Source: Gemmatimonadota bacterium (GTDB lineage: Bacteria; Latescibacterota; UBA2968; UBA8231). Taken from it: a stretch of 64,000 bases of DNA. Shown one piece after another: positions 52,979 to 61,327 of this stretch (within the stretch, counting starts at the first letter, position 1; the number at the start of each line of letters is the position of its first letter). The notes under the pieces are model-generated. The model did no database searches, was not told the DNA's origin, and saw nothing but the letters and a program-made list of their open reading frames with translations. The translations under genes and the position numbers were made by a program. The stretch is from contig JABJJN010000072.1 of the NCBI GenBank assembly GCA_018660835.1, forward strand, positions 52,634 through 116,633, in the 5' to 3' direction.

Positions 52979-54053
52979 CCGCTGGGATCGGCGCCTGTTC
53001 AGCGCCGGGCATCCCTAGTTCGGCGCGCAAGCGAAGCTCCAACTTGGCCGCGAAGTCAGGATTCTCCACCAGATACATGCGTGCATTCTCCCGTCCCTGC
53101 CCAAGGCGCTCTCCATCACAGGAGAACCATGTGCCAGATTTTTCGACGAGCCCCTTATCCACACCGATGTCGATCAGATCACTCTCCCTCGAGAGACCGA
53201 TGTGATTCCCTGTGTAGTAGATATCCATCTCAGCCTGACGATAGGGCGGTGCCAGCTTGTTCTTGACCACTTTCACACGAACGCGACTGCCAATACTGTC
53301 ATCGCCGTCCTTGATATGACCTATCCGCCGGATGTCCAGTCGCATGGACGCATAAAACCCCATCGCTCGGCCACCGGTCGTCGTTTCCGGATTGCCAAAC
53401 ATGACACCGATTTTCATCCGCAGTTGGTTGATGAAAATGGCACACGTGCGCGAGCGATTGATGGATCCCGTCAATTTGCGCAGTGCCTGAGACATCAGAC
53501 GAGCATGAAGACCCATGTGGGAATCTCCCATATCGCCCTCCAGTTCTGCCTGTGGCACGAGCGCTGCCACTGAATCGAGCACGACCACATCGAAGGCACC
53601 TGATCGCACGAGGGTATCGACGATCTCAAGGGCTTGCTCACCAGAGTCGGGTTGGCTGATGATGAGATTCTCTACGTCTACACCGATCCGACGAGCGAAG
53701 GAGATATCCAGGGCGTGCTCCGCATCGACGAAGGCCGCAGTTCCACCAGCTTTCTGCGCTTCACGAATGGCGTGAAGCGACACCATCGTCTTACCGGCAC
53801 CTTCAGGTCCGTAGATCTCCACAATGCGTCCACGGGGAAGCCCGCCAATTCCTAGCGCCGCGTCGAGACTGATCGAACCAGACGGAATGGACTCAACCTC
53901 GACGATCCCGCCTTCCTCGCCCATGCGCATGATGGCACCCTTGCCATACTGCTTTTCTATTTGCGACAGAGCCAGATCCATGGCCTGCTGCCGACCGCGA
54001 TCGTCACTGTGACGCTGCACGTCACTGTTGCGACTGGTGTTGCCCTTTGCCAT
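52956..54053 (-). CDS. recA: Recombinase A
   Basis: 365 residues. The Walker A reads GPEGAGKT (many RecA have GPESSGKT), the Walker B strand VVLDSVAALVPQAE, and L2 QLRMKIGVMFGNPETTTGG is canonical. KQYGKGAIMRMG and RMYLVENP mark N and C domains. It forms DNA strand-exchange filaments. The gene has no LexA-like box in the 28-base gap before it and is probably made from an upstream promoter in the pgsA/pgpA cistrons or dnaX operon. Position between pgpA and recX lacks the cinA found in many bacteria. Confidence 0.98.
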   Translation of the reverse strand: MAKGNTSRNSDVQRHSDDRGRQQAMDLALSQIEKQYGKGAIMRMGEEGGIVEVESIPSGSISLDAALGIGGLPRGRIVEIYGPEGAGKTMVSLHAIREAQKAGGTAAFVDAEHALDISFARRIGVDVENLIISQPDSGEQALEIVDTLVRSGAFDVVVLDSVAALVPQAELEGDMGDSHMGLHARLMSQALRKLTGSINRSRTCAIFINQLRMKIGVMFGNPETTTGGRAMGFYASMRLDIRRIGHIKDGDDSIGSRVRVKVVKNKLAPPYRQAEMDIYYTGNHIGLSRESDLIDIGVDKGLVEKSGTWFSCDGERLGQGRENARMYLVENPDFAAKLELRLRAELGMPGAEQAPIPADDTESTD

Positions 54054-54081
54054 CGTGTCGCCCTTCTCTGCTCCGGTTCGG

Positions 54082-54567
54082 TTACGTGGACTGCACTACG
54101 TCGACACCCAGCCACCACATAGCGAGACGTAAGAGCACATTCCCCCAGATGCCGGCTGCGACATCATCCAGGACGATACCCCAGCCCCCTGGCAAACGTT
54201 CCAGCCATCGAGCCGGTTGTGGCTTGATGATGTCGAGCACCCGAAACAGCAGGAAGCCCGCGATCGTCATGGGCAGGCTATGGGGGAGAAACGCCATGGT
54301 GACCAGAAATCCCAAGGCCTCGTCGATGACAACCGGACCGGGATCCTTGCGGCCACGCGCTGCTGCTTCTGCGCCGGCCATGGGAATGGAGATCACCGAG
54401 ACGACTGCCAGCAATCCAATCCAACCCACCGTAGACATTGAGTCGCACAGCAGATAGTAGGCGACCGCCGTGACAGCAGACCCGGCGGTCCCAGGAGCGA
54501 TTGGAGCCAGGCCAGAATAGCCAACTGTGGCGAGAAACTTGCGGACGGCGCCGAAAAGGCGTCGCAA
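54082..54567 (-). CDS. pgpA: Phosphatidylglycerophosphatase A
   Basis: 161 residues, multi-pass. YSGLAPIAPGTAGSA, DPGPVVIDEALGFLV and FRVLDIIKPQPA with DDVAAG are PgpA hallmarks. It dephosphorylates phosphatidylglycerol phosphate to phosphatidylglycerol in the inner membrane. It directly follows pgsA by 24 bases, so the two steps of PG synthesis are adjacent. Confidence 0.93.
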   Translation of the reverse strand: MRRLFGAVRKFLATVGYSGLAPIAPGTAGSAVTAVAYYLLCDSMSTVGWIGLLAVVSVISIPMAGAEAAARGRKDPGPVVIDEALGFLVTMAFLPHSLPMTIAGFLLFRVLDIIKPQPARWLERLPGGWGIVLDDVAAGIWGNVLLRLAMWWLGVDVVQST

Positions 54568-54591
54568 AAAGTGATCGGAGGACTGGATAGT

Positions 54592-55197
54592 CTAAAGTGC
54601 GTTGCTGGAGTGCTGGTCGGTGCGAAAAAGATAGTGAAATCCGGTGAGCACCGTAAGGAGCAGGACCACTGCCATCAGACCATTTGCGAGAAGGGGATAC
54701 ATCGCAGCGTCGAGATCGATAATTACCTGCCATTGGTAGTAGAGGGAGAGCTCCTGAACTGAGATCGACAGGAGAATGACGATCACTGTCACCAGCTGCA
54801 CGACCGTCTTCCACTTGGCCAGGGTTGAGGTCTCCATCATACGGCCTCTGTACAGTCCGTACATGCGCATCGACGTGATGATGACGTCGCGAATAACGAT
54901 TGGAATCACAAGCCAGGCATGAACGATGCGAGCGATGGCGAGTGCGACCAGGGCAGATGTCACGAGGATCTTGTCGGCCAGGGGATCCATGAAGCGACCG
55001 AATTCGGTCACTCGTCCTCCCGATCGCGCCAGGCGCCCGTCATAGAGATCTGTCAGCGACGCGGCAGAAAAGACCAACACTGAGCACGCTCGATAGTACC
55101 AGACGTCCGCGAAGAGTAAGAGCAGAAAGACGGGCGTCGCGATGATACGCGAGATCGTCAGCAGATTTGGCAGATTGAGAATCGGATGGCCGCTCAT
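54592..55197 (-). CDS. pgsA: CDP-diacylglycerol-glycerol-3-phosphate phosphatidyltransferase
   Basis: 201 residues from the ATG at 55197, with AAGGTGAG about 3-8 bases upstream, matching the position of the recR stop (7-base gap); the upstream in-frame start would lie inside recR. The CDP-alcohol phosphotransferase motif is complete: DLYDGRLARSGGRVTEFGRF then MDPLADK. Five or six TM segments are apparent. It makes phosphatidylglycerol phosphate from CDP-DAG and glycerol-3-phosphate. Confidence 0.93.
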   Translation of the reverse strand: MSGHPILNLPNLLTISRIIATPVFLLLLFADVWYYRACSVLVFSAASLTDLYDGRLARSGGRVTEFGRFMDPLADKILVTSALVALAIARIVHAWLVIPIVIRDVIITSMRMYGLYRGRMMETSTLAKWKTVVQLVTVIVILLSISVQELSLYYQWQVIIDLDAAMYPLLANGLMAVVLLLTVLTGFHYLFRTDQHSSNAL

Positions 55198-55204
55198 ACT
55201 CACC

Positions 55205-55828
55205 TTAGAATTGCACGCGACCCTGTAAGGCGTGGGCCAGTGTGGTACGGTCAGCCAGATCCAGATCGGAGCCAGCAGGCAAACCACGAGCCAACCGAGA
55301 GACTTGAGTTAGCCCATCGAGGCGTTGATGAATGTACTCTGCTGTCGCTTCGCCTTCGGCGCTAGCATTGTGTGCGAGAATCACCTCTCGGGTCCCTTCG
55401 GAACGAACACGTTCGACCAATTCAGCAATGCGCAGATCTTCGGGCCCAATTCCATCGAGAGGCGACAGGGCACCACCCAGGACGTGATATGTGCCTCTCA
55501 TCAAGTCGCTGCGCTCTAATGCCAACGCGTCGCTTGCCTCCTCGACGACACAGATCATGCCCGTATCCCGGCGCGGGTCTCGGCAGACGTGACACAACTC
55601 CTGGCCCCGTTCAGTGAGGTGAAAACACCGACTACAGTGGCCGATGTTCTCCCTTGCCGAGCGCACCGCCGCCGCCAATGATTCGGCTTCCTGAGAAGGC
55701 GACTTGAGAACATACAGAGCCAATCGCTGAGCCGTCTTCCGACCAATCCCCGGAAGGCGGGTAAATGCGATCACCAGATCTTCTAGTGGCTCAGGCCCCA
55801 CGCTGAAAGTCCCTTCGACGCCGATCAT
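55205..55828 (-). CDS. recR: Recombination protein RecR
   Basis: 207 residues. N-terminal HhH (LPGIGRKTAQRLALYVL), C4 zinc finger (CSRC ... CHVC), Toprim (MICVVEEASDALALER then GGALSPLDGIGPEDL) and C-terminal Walker-like segment. Loads RecA with RecF/RecO. It is 20 bases after dnaX, a common pairing, although the usual YbaB/EbfC gene between them is missing. Confidence 0.96.
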   Translation of the reverse strand: MIGVEGTFSVGPEPLEDLVIAFTRLPGIGRKTAQRLALYVLKSPSQEAESLAAAVRSARENIGHCSRCFHLTERGQELCHVCRDPRRDTGMICVVEEASDALALERSDLMRGTYHVLGGALSPLDGIGPEDLRIAELVERVRSEGTREVILAHNASAEGEATAEYIHQRLDGLTQVSRLARGLPAGSDLDLADRTTLAHALQGRVQF

Positions 55829-55848
55829 ATCGGTTGACGGATAGCATG

Positions 55849-57636
55849 CTACACAATTTCTCCGTCGAATGCATCTAGAACTGACCGGACCGATGGATCC
55901 ACATCTTCACGTGTCGCCGCCCCCTTTGGAACAGCAGTTGGGCGATTCGCCTGTTCTCCCGACGGTGGTGGCATCTGATCGGGCTGTCCTTGCTGCCCGC
56001 CAATGTCTCCGCCTTCGGGCTCATTCACTGCGCACTTCACATGAAACCGCGCAGCCGTCACCTCTTCGACGGCAGTGCTAATCGCCTCATGAGACTTGGC
56101 TACCTGACCCATACTGAATCTAGCTGTCGCTGGGAACAGCAGAATCAGCTGACTGCCGCTGAGTCGCATGTCTGCAATGTCCTGCAGGAAATTTCCTGCA
56201 GACGGCAGGCGCTGCCGAACCTCGGCGACAATCCTCGGCCACTGATCACGTAACAGGGTGACATCGACGGGCCCGTCAATCGCGGTCGGCGACGGTTCGA
56301 CCTGTGCGGTGCCAGCATCCTCTGCCGGTGGTGGGACTGGAGGTGGCATCGGTGTGGAGGATGCGGGGGGCGGTCCCGCGGTGACGGGCACGTCCTTGGC
56401 AGGACTGATGTCGTTGCTGGGAATAGCGCGGCGCGGCGCGGGGGGCGCACTTGCCGCGGCGGGGGTCGGAACTGCTGCACCAGGCTCGCGCCCGACCATG
56501 GCCTCGAGCGCCGCCAGACGGGCCAATAGTTGACCCACGTCTACGGCTCGGCCCATCCCAGCGAGACGGACAAGTGCCAGTTCTGTGCGGAAGCGTGGTT
56601 GCAGCGAACGGCGCAACTCGCCCTCAAGATCCATCAGGCTACGCAAGGATCTCAATAGATCTTGTTCCTCAACAGATTGCGCCGTCGTCGCCAACCGATC
56701 ACGCTCGGCATCCGTTACATCGAGTTGGTCTGCTGAACCTTGGACTCGTACGAACAAGAGATGTCGAATGTGTTCGATCAGTCCACGGACGAATTCATCC
56801 ACATCTCCGCCCGCATCAACGACTTGTGAGAGCAGTCCAAGAACGCGATTGGTGTCCGCCTGGAAGATCGCATCGATGACGTCGAAGAAGACGCCGCCGT
56901 CAACAAGACCCAGCACCTCGCCAACCGTCGCCGCCGTAAGTTGCTCGGCGTTGAAGGAAACTACCTGGTCCAATAGGCTCTCCGCGTCGCGCAAGGCGCC
57001 GTCGGCCCGACGAGCCAGAAGAAACAGTGCCTCGTCGTCGGCGTTGATCTGTTCGGCAGTGACAATCTTCCGTAGGTGATCTGCGATGGTTTTGGTGGCG
57101 ATGCGGCGAAAGTTGAAGCGCTGGCATCGCGACAGAATCGTCTCGGGGACCTCCTGTACTTCCGTGGTGGCGAAGACGAAGACGACTCTCTCAGGTGGCT
57201 CTTCCAGCGTCTTGAGTAGCGCATTGAAGGCGGCTGTGGAAAGCATGTGGACTTCGTCGATGATGTAAATCTTGTGCGAGCCGCCTGAAGGGATATAGTG
57301 CACAGCTTCGCGCAGGTCACGCACATCATCGACGCTATTGTTGGAGGCACCATCGATTTCGAGCACGTCCATGCTCGTGCCATCTGCAATGCTCTTGCAC
57401 GAAGGGCATTCATCACATGGATCTGCACCAGCATCGACGTTGGCACAGTTGAGTGCCTTGGCGAGAATGCGCGCCGTCGTCGTCTTGCCGACTCCACGAG
57501 GTCCGCAGAGTAGATAACACTGAGCGATACGTCCCGTACTCAAGGCATTGGTCAGAGTGGTGGTGATATGCTCCTGACCGACGACCTGGTCGAAGCGGCG
57601 GGGGCGCCACTTTCTTGCGGTGACCTGATAGCTCAT
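55849..57636 (-). CDS. dnaX: DNA polymerase III subunits gamma/tau
   Basis: 595 residues from the ATG at 57636 (MSYQVTARKWRPRRFDQVVGQ); longer starts are non-conserved. Walker A CGPRGVGKTTTAR, zinc cluster CANVDAGADPCDECPSC, IDGASNNSVDDVRDLR and the Walker B/sensor IIDEVHMLSTAAFNAL are intact. A Pro/Ala-rich linker (about 395-470) joins the C-terminal tau domain. No A6/A7 slippery run is evident for programmed frameshifting to gamma. It is a clamp-loader subunit, with SRP RNA directly upstream. Confidence 0.97.
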   Translation of the reverse strand: MSYQVTARKWRPRRFDQVVGQEHITTTLTNALSTGRIAQCYLLCGPRGVGKTTTARILAKALNCANVDAGADPCDECPSCKSIADGTSMDVLEIDGASNNSVDDVRDLREAVHYIPSGGSHKIYIIDEVHMLSTAAFNALLKTLEEPPERVVFVFATTEVQEVPETILSRCQRFNFRRIATKTIADHLRKIVTAEQINADDEALFLLARRADGALRDAESLLDQVVSFNAEQLTAATVGEVLGLVDGGVFFDVIDAIFQADTNRVLGLLSQVVDAGGDVDEFVRGLIEHIRHLLFVRVQGSADQLDVTDAERDRLATTAQSVEEQDLLRSLRSLMDLEGELRRSLQPRFRTELALVRLAGMGRAVDVGQLLARLAALEAMVGREPGAAVPTPAAASAPPAPRRAIPSNDISPAKDVPVTAGPPPASSTPMPPPVPPPAEDAGTAQVEPSPTAIDGPVDVTLLRDQWPRIVAEVRQRLPSAGNFLQDIADMRLSGSQLILLFPATARFSMGQVAKSHEAISTAVEEVTAARFHVKCAVNEPEGGDIGGQQGQPDQMPPPSGEQANRPTAVPKGAATREDVDPSVRSVLDAFDGEIV

Positions 57637-57704
57637 GGCTGGTTGGCCTGGCGGAGGGGCAAGGCGTAATGGGACGCTTGAAAGACGGACCGGAAAGCTC
57701 CGAT

Positions 57705-57812
57705 CAGAGGCTCCGCGGCACACACGAAAACATTCCTACCGCTGCTACCTTCCGGTCCTGACGGAGTTCAGAAGTCTCGCGTTGCGCAGAATCTGACCAT
57801 CGACGCCCTCCG
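57705..57812 (-). ncRNA. ffs: Signal recognition particle RNA (4.5S-type, small bacterial)
   Basis: The conserved helix-8 core GTCAGGACCGGAAGGTAGCA and the following AGCGGTAGG are present on the minus strand, and 5' GAGGGC pairs with 3' GCCTC as the closing stem. About 105 bases, small type without Alu domain. It lies just upstream of dnaX, as in many bacteria. Ends are estimated to within about 5 bases; a short GATCGGA/TTCCGGTC hairpin follows as a possible terminator. Confidence 0.9.
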
Positions 57813-57907
57813 GCCCGATGAGGCGGCGCGGACACGGTGCCTGCGATCTTTTTGTGCACCGCAACAGGTCGGAACAAGATTCAGAGCCCATCGCGGTGCG
57901 TAAAAAA

Positions 57908-57983
57908 TGGTGGAGCAGAAGGGGATCGAACCCTCGACCTCCAGATTGCGAACCTAGCGCTCTCCCAACTGAGCTACTGCCCC
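57908..57983 (-). tRNA. tRNA-Ala (anticodon CGC)
   Basis: 76 bases with genomic CCA. The acceptor stem shows the G3:U70 identity pair, and the anticodon loop TTCGCAA gives CGC (codon GCG). D arm AGCTCAGTTGGGAGAGC and T arm GAGGGTTCGATCCCCTT are standard. A run of T residues follows the CCA. Confidence 0.95.
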
Positions 57984-57991
57984 ACACTACA

Positions 57992-58084
57992 TGGCGGAGA
58001 GAGTGGGATTCGAACCCACGGTAGCGCTATAAACGCTACACACGATTTCCAGTCGTGCACCTTCGACCACTCGGTCACCTCTCC
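57992..58084 (-). tRNA. tRNA-Ser (anticodon GGA)
   Basis: 93 bases with genomic CCA and a long variable arm (TAGCGTTTATAGCGCTA), typical of serine tRNA. The anticodon loop CTGGAAA gives GGA (codons TCC/TCT). T arm GTGGGTTCGAATCCCAC. It lies 8 bases upstream of tRNA-Ala. Confidence 0.95.
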
Positions 58085-58133
58085 GGTCTATCCAACCGAT
58101 CCTGCTGATCGGACGATGCCGGTCTAAAAATGA

Positions 58134-58223
<90 letters not shown>

Positions 58224-58238
58224 CTTTTCCATCGACGC

Positions 58239-58688
58239 CTACGATCGGGCCTCATCGCCCTTTCGTAGCCGCTCAAAAAACTCACTCAAGAGCTTCGCGC
58301 ATTGCTCCTGGAGAACGCCGCCCGTCACATCACAGCGATGATTCAGTCGCGGGTCCTGGGCGATATTGCGCAGTGTTCCGCAAGCACCGCCTTTTACATC
58401 GTACGCACCAAAAACGATACGTGGGATACGAGCCAAAACTGCCGCTCCCGCACACATACTACACGGCTCCAAGGTGACATAGAGGGTCGTGTTCGCAAGG
58501 CGACGTGAGCCGGCCAGTTCGGATCCTAAGCGAATCGCCACCATTTCGGCATGGCCCGTCGGATCCTGATGAGTCTCGGTCAGATTCCAGCCCTCGGCTA
58601 GCATCTGCCCCTCTCGCACCAGCACTGCACCTACGGGAACCTCATTTTCGGCTGCCGCATCTCGCGCGCGTTCTATCGCACGCTCCAT
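58239..58688 (-). CDS. tadA: tRNA-specific adenosine deaminase
   Basis: 149 residues. The zinc/catalytic motifs TGHAEMVAI (His-Ala-Glu) and EPCSMCAGA (Pro-Cys-x-x-Cys) are intact, as are NEVPVGAVLV and the C-terminal LLSEFFERLR segment. It converts adenosine 34 to inosine in tRNA-Arg(ACG). It is placed just upstream of the tRNA cluster in transcription. Start ATG 58688 is the only good in-frame choice. Confidence 0.94.
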   Translation of the reverse strand: MERAIERARDAAAENEVPVGAVLVREGQMLAEGWNLTETHQDPTGHAEMVAIRLGSELAGSRRLANTTLYVTLEPCSMCAGAAVLARIPRIVFGAYDVKGGACGTLRNIAQDPRLNHRCDVTGGVLQEQCAKLLSEFFERLRKGDEARS

Positions 58689-58925
58689 CCAATAGACATC
58701 CGATTCGCTGTGCCCCAGTGTGTACCCTCTGGATCCAGGTCGAAGGGCTGCCGGAATTCAGACGTTGGCACCGTCGAATCCCTGCTCGTCAGAAGAGCAG
58801 AATATAGCCGCTTCCCGGATTCTGGACAAGGGTGACCGGCGACTGTGCGTCAAGGGCTTATCTATTTGGCGCACAACCTCTTACGTGCCACAGAGGGCTC
58901 TCGTGGCCTCTCTGTGTTTCCTTCT
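58689..58925. other. Intergenic gap between tadA and the SxtJ gene
   Basis: No gene is seen in this 237-base stretch. Its minus strand carries a weak CACAGAG/CTCTGTG-type hairpin (about 58886-58915) with no T-run. It was checked for the small DUF5989-type membrane protein often linked to SxtJ; none is there. Confidence 0.4.
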
Positions 58926-59375
58926 TCAGAATTGGCGCTTGAAGTGTTCTGAATCAGGCAGGGAGCCCTCACGTTGTCGCCAGAGAGTTCCTCCCTCACC
59001 GACAATCTTGCGAGCACCCTTGAAATCCCGATCGATCAGCTTCTTGCCAAACAGTCGCAATGCCCAGCCAATCGGCGTGAAGAGCAGAAACAGGACAAGA
59101 GCAAGGAGCAAGTGACTGTTGACGAAGCCGAGGACATTTACGAAAACCATCCAGGGCCACCAAAAAGGTTTCAGAGGTGTGGGCCAGAGCAAGCTGAGAG
59201 CTAACAGTACGACGGCAATCGATCCAGGCAGGTAAGCAGAGCCTATGTCATGTCGCCAGAATATCCATCCAGCAACGAGGGCCGCTATCACCGTGAATAA
59301 CAGTCCGAACTGCCGAAGCTCTTTTCGGGTCGATTGTGGCGGACGCCAGAAGGGTCCCTCGTGGTCGGTCATCAT
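58926..59375 (-). CDS. SxtJ-family membrane protein
   Basis: 149 residues with two or three TM segments (FGLLFTVIAALVAGWIFW, GSIAVVLLALSLLWP, LLLALVLFLLFTPIGWAL) and a C-terminal cytoplasmic tail with GKKLIDRDF and WRQREG. This fits the SxtJ family, found next to carbamoyltransferases. The function is unknown; it may recruit the carbamoyltransferase to the membrane. It overlaps the stop codon of the carbamoyltransferase by one base. Confidence 0.85.
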   Translation of the reverse strand: MMTDHEGPFWRPPQSTRKELRQFGLLFTVIAALVAGWIFWRHDIGSAYLPGSIAVVLLALSLLWPTPLKPFWWPWMVFVNVLGFVNSHLLLALVLFLLFTPIGWALRLFGKKLIDRDFKGARKIVGEGGTLWRQREGSLPDSEHFKRQF

Positions 59376-61195
59376 CAGTCGAGTTCGAATTCCTTCTGCC
59401 AGTCAGTTGCGTCTTCGTAGACAGGCTGATCTCGTTTGTCGAGCAGAAAGTCACCCAGCACGAGGTAGTCCATTTCAGTGCGCATGAAACACCGGTAGGC
59501 GTCTTCGGGAGAGCAGACGACCGGTTCTCCCCGCACGTTGAATGAAGTGTTGACGACCAAAGGACATTCGGTCAACCGGTGAAAACTGCTCAATAAATCG
59601 TAGTAGCGCTCGTTGGTGTCGCGACGAACTGTCTGAATCCGCGCTGAATAGTCGACGTGCGTCACAGCTGGGATCTGTGACCGAGGCACATTTAGCTTTT
59701 CGATGCCGAAGAGCTGCTCTTGCTCCGCCGACATCGCGATCAATCGATCTTCCTTCACGGGTGCCACGAGGAGCATGTAGGGAGAGTCCGAGTCCATGTC
59801 GAACCATTCCTGGACGTGTTCGCGAAGCACGCTTGGCGCAAAAGGGCGGAAGCTCTCCCGGTATTTGATCTTCAAGTTCATCTGTGATTGCATCGCCGTA
59901 GATCTCGGATCTCCGATGATCGACCGGGCGCCAAGGGCCCGTGGGCCGAATTCCATTCGCCCTTGAAACCAGCCTACGATTTTTTCCTCGGCAAGCACCG
60001 CGGCAACGCGATCTGGGAGATCGCCTGCGGCTAGCTGTTGTGCCGGGGCCTGGACCGACGCAAGGAAAGTCTTGATCTGCTCCGCGTCATAGGCTGGACC
60101 GAGATAACTTCCTTCCATGGAATCCGCTGGATTCGGCGAGCGGGGCTGATCGAAATAACGGTGCCAGAGCGACAGGGCGACTCCGAGTGCCCCCCCTGCG
60201 TCGCCAGCTGCCGGCTGAATCCAAAGGTGATCAAAAGGTCCCTCGCGCAGAATGCGACCATTGCCCACACAGTTGAGCGCAACACCGCCGGCCATACACA
60301 GATTCTTGAGTCCCGTCTCGCGATGAGCAGTGGCGGCCATGCGCAGAAGGACCTGTTCGGTCACCTTCTGACACGAAGCTGCAATGTCCATCTCGCGTTG
60401 TGTGAGCGGTGATTCTGGCTGCCGAATGGGGCCCTCCAACAAGCGTTCCATTTTCGACGATGTCATGGTCAAACCGGAGACGTAGTTGAAGTAATCCAGA
60501 TTCAGTCGAAAAGAACCGTCATCAGCGATGGCGATAACTTCATCGAGTATTCGCTGCGCGAATCGCGGTTCACCGTAGGGTGCCAGCCCCATGAGTTTGT
60601 ACTCACCGGAATTGGGCTTGAAACCGGTGAAGTAGGTGAAGGCCGTATACAACAATCCGAGGGAATGCGGAAACTGGATCTCCGCCAGTGTGTGAATCTC
60701 GTGCCCACGCCCAAAGCCAAAACTCGTCGTCGTCCACTCGCCTACGCCATCGGTCGTGAGCACGGCCGCTTCTTCAAATGGCGACGGATAGAAGGCACTC
60801 GCCGCATGCGATTCGTGGTGATCACCGAATAGCACTTCTACATCACATCCAAGCTCATCCCGGATCAGCTGTGGAATCCACAGCTTCTGCTTGAGCCAGA
60901 CAGCCATCGATTTCCAGAACAACCGAAGCCCAAGGGGCGCCGTCGACAAGTGCGTCTCCAGCAGGCGCTCGAAGGTTACCAGCGGTTTATCGTAAAACCC
61001 TACACAGTCCAGATCTGCCGCAGTGATCCCCGCCTCTTCCAGACAATAGCGGACGGCCAAGCTAGGAAATCGCGCGTCGTGCTTACGTCGCGAAAAGCGC
61101 TCCTCCTGTGCCGCCGCCACGATCTGTCCGTCTCGCACCAGGCAGGCGGCCGAGTCATGATAGAAAGCGGAGATACCAAGAATGTGGCGCGTCAT
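59375..61195 (-). CDS. NodU/CmcH-family carbamoyltransferase
   Basis: 606 residues. N-terminal ASKHA-fold (GISAFYHDSAACLV, AAQEERFSRRKHD, GDHHESHAASAFY), then LTTDGVGEWTT, GGVALNCVGNGRI and the C-terminal FGPRALGARSIIGDPR and VNTSFNVRGEPVVCSP. These enzymes use carbamoyl phosphate and ATP to carbamoylate sugars or natural products. Here the partner is SxtJ; no other secondary-metabolite gene is nearby, so the target is perhaps a surface glycan. Catalytic His in HHESHA is present. Confidence 0.93.
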   Translation of the reverse strand: MTRHILGISAFYHDSAACLVRDGQIVAAAQEERFSRRKHDARFPSLAVRYCLEEAGITAADLDCVGFYDKPLVTFERLLETHLSTAPLGLRLFWKSMAVWLKQKLWIPQLIRDELGCDVEVLFGDHHESHAASAFYPSPFEEAAVLTTDGVGEWTTTSFGFGRGHEIHTLAEIQFPHSLGLLYTAFTYFTGFKPNSGEYKLMGLAPYGEPRFAQRILDEVIAIADDGSFRLNLDYFNYVSGLTMTSSKMERLLEGPIRQPESPLTQREMDIAASCQKVTEQVLLRMAATAHRETGLKNLCMAGGVALNCVGNGRILREGPFDHLWIQPAAGDAGGALGVALSLWHRYFDQPRSPNPADSMEGSYLGPAYDAEQIKTFLASVQAPAQQLAAGDLPDRVAAVLAEEKIVGWFQGRMEFGPRALGARSIIGDPRSTAMQSQMNLKIKYRESFRPFAPSVLREHVQEWFDMDSDSPYMLLVAPVKEDRLIAMSAEQEQLFGIEKLNVPRSQIPAVTHVDYSARIQTVRRDTNERYYDLLSSFHRLTECPLVVNTSFNVRGEPVVCSPEDAYRCFMRTEMDYLVLGDFLLDKRDQPVYEDATDWQKEFELD

Positions 61196-61287
61196 GAACG
61201 AGGGAGACCTTGACGGAGTTTGGGAGCGGGTGATGGTGTTCGGATGAGGCGGCTTAAGCTACCAACTACCTGTAAAATCAGCAAGAT

Positions 61288-61314
61288 AGGACCTTCTATG
61301 TCGACGGAAGTCCT
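61288..61314 (-). terminator. Possible weak terminator after the ABC permease genes
   Basis: AGGACCTTC (61288-61296) and GAAGTCCT (61307-61314) form a bulged stem with a 10-base loop; the minus strand then has a delayed TTTT. It lies just beyond the permease stop at 61328 and before the carbamoyltransferase start. Confidence 0.3.
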
Positions 61315-61327
61315 CAGGATTGGTCGT

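Noticed and set aside
54054..54081. LexA/SOS operator before recA
   Set aside because: The 28-base gap has no CTGT-N8-ACAG or GAAC-type dyad.
55849..57636. Programmed frameshift slippery site in dnaX
   Set aside because: No A-AAA-AAG type heptamer or long A run was found in the coding strand.
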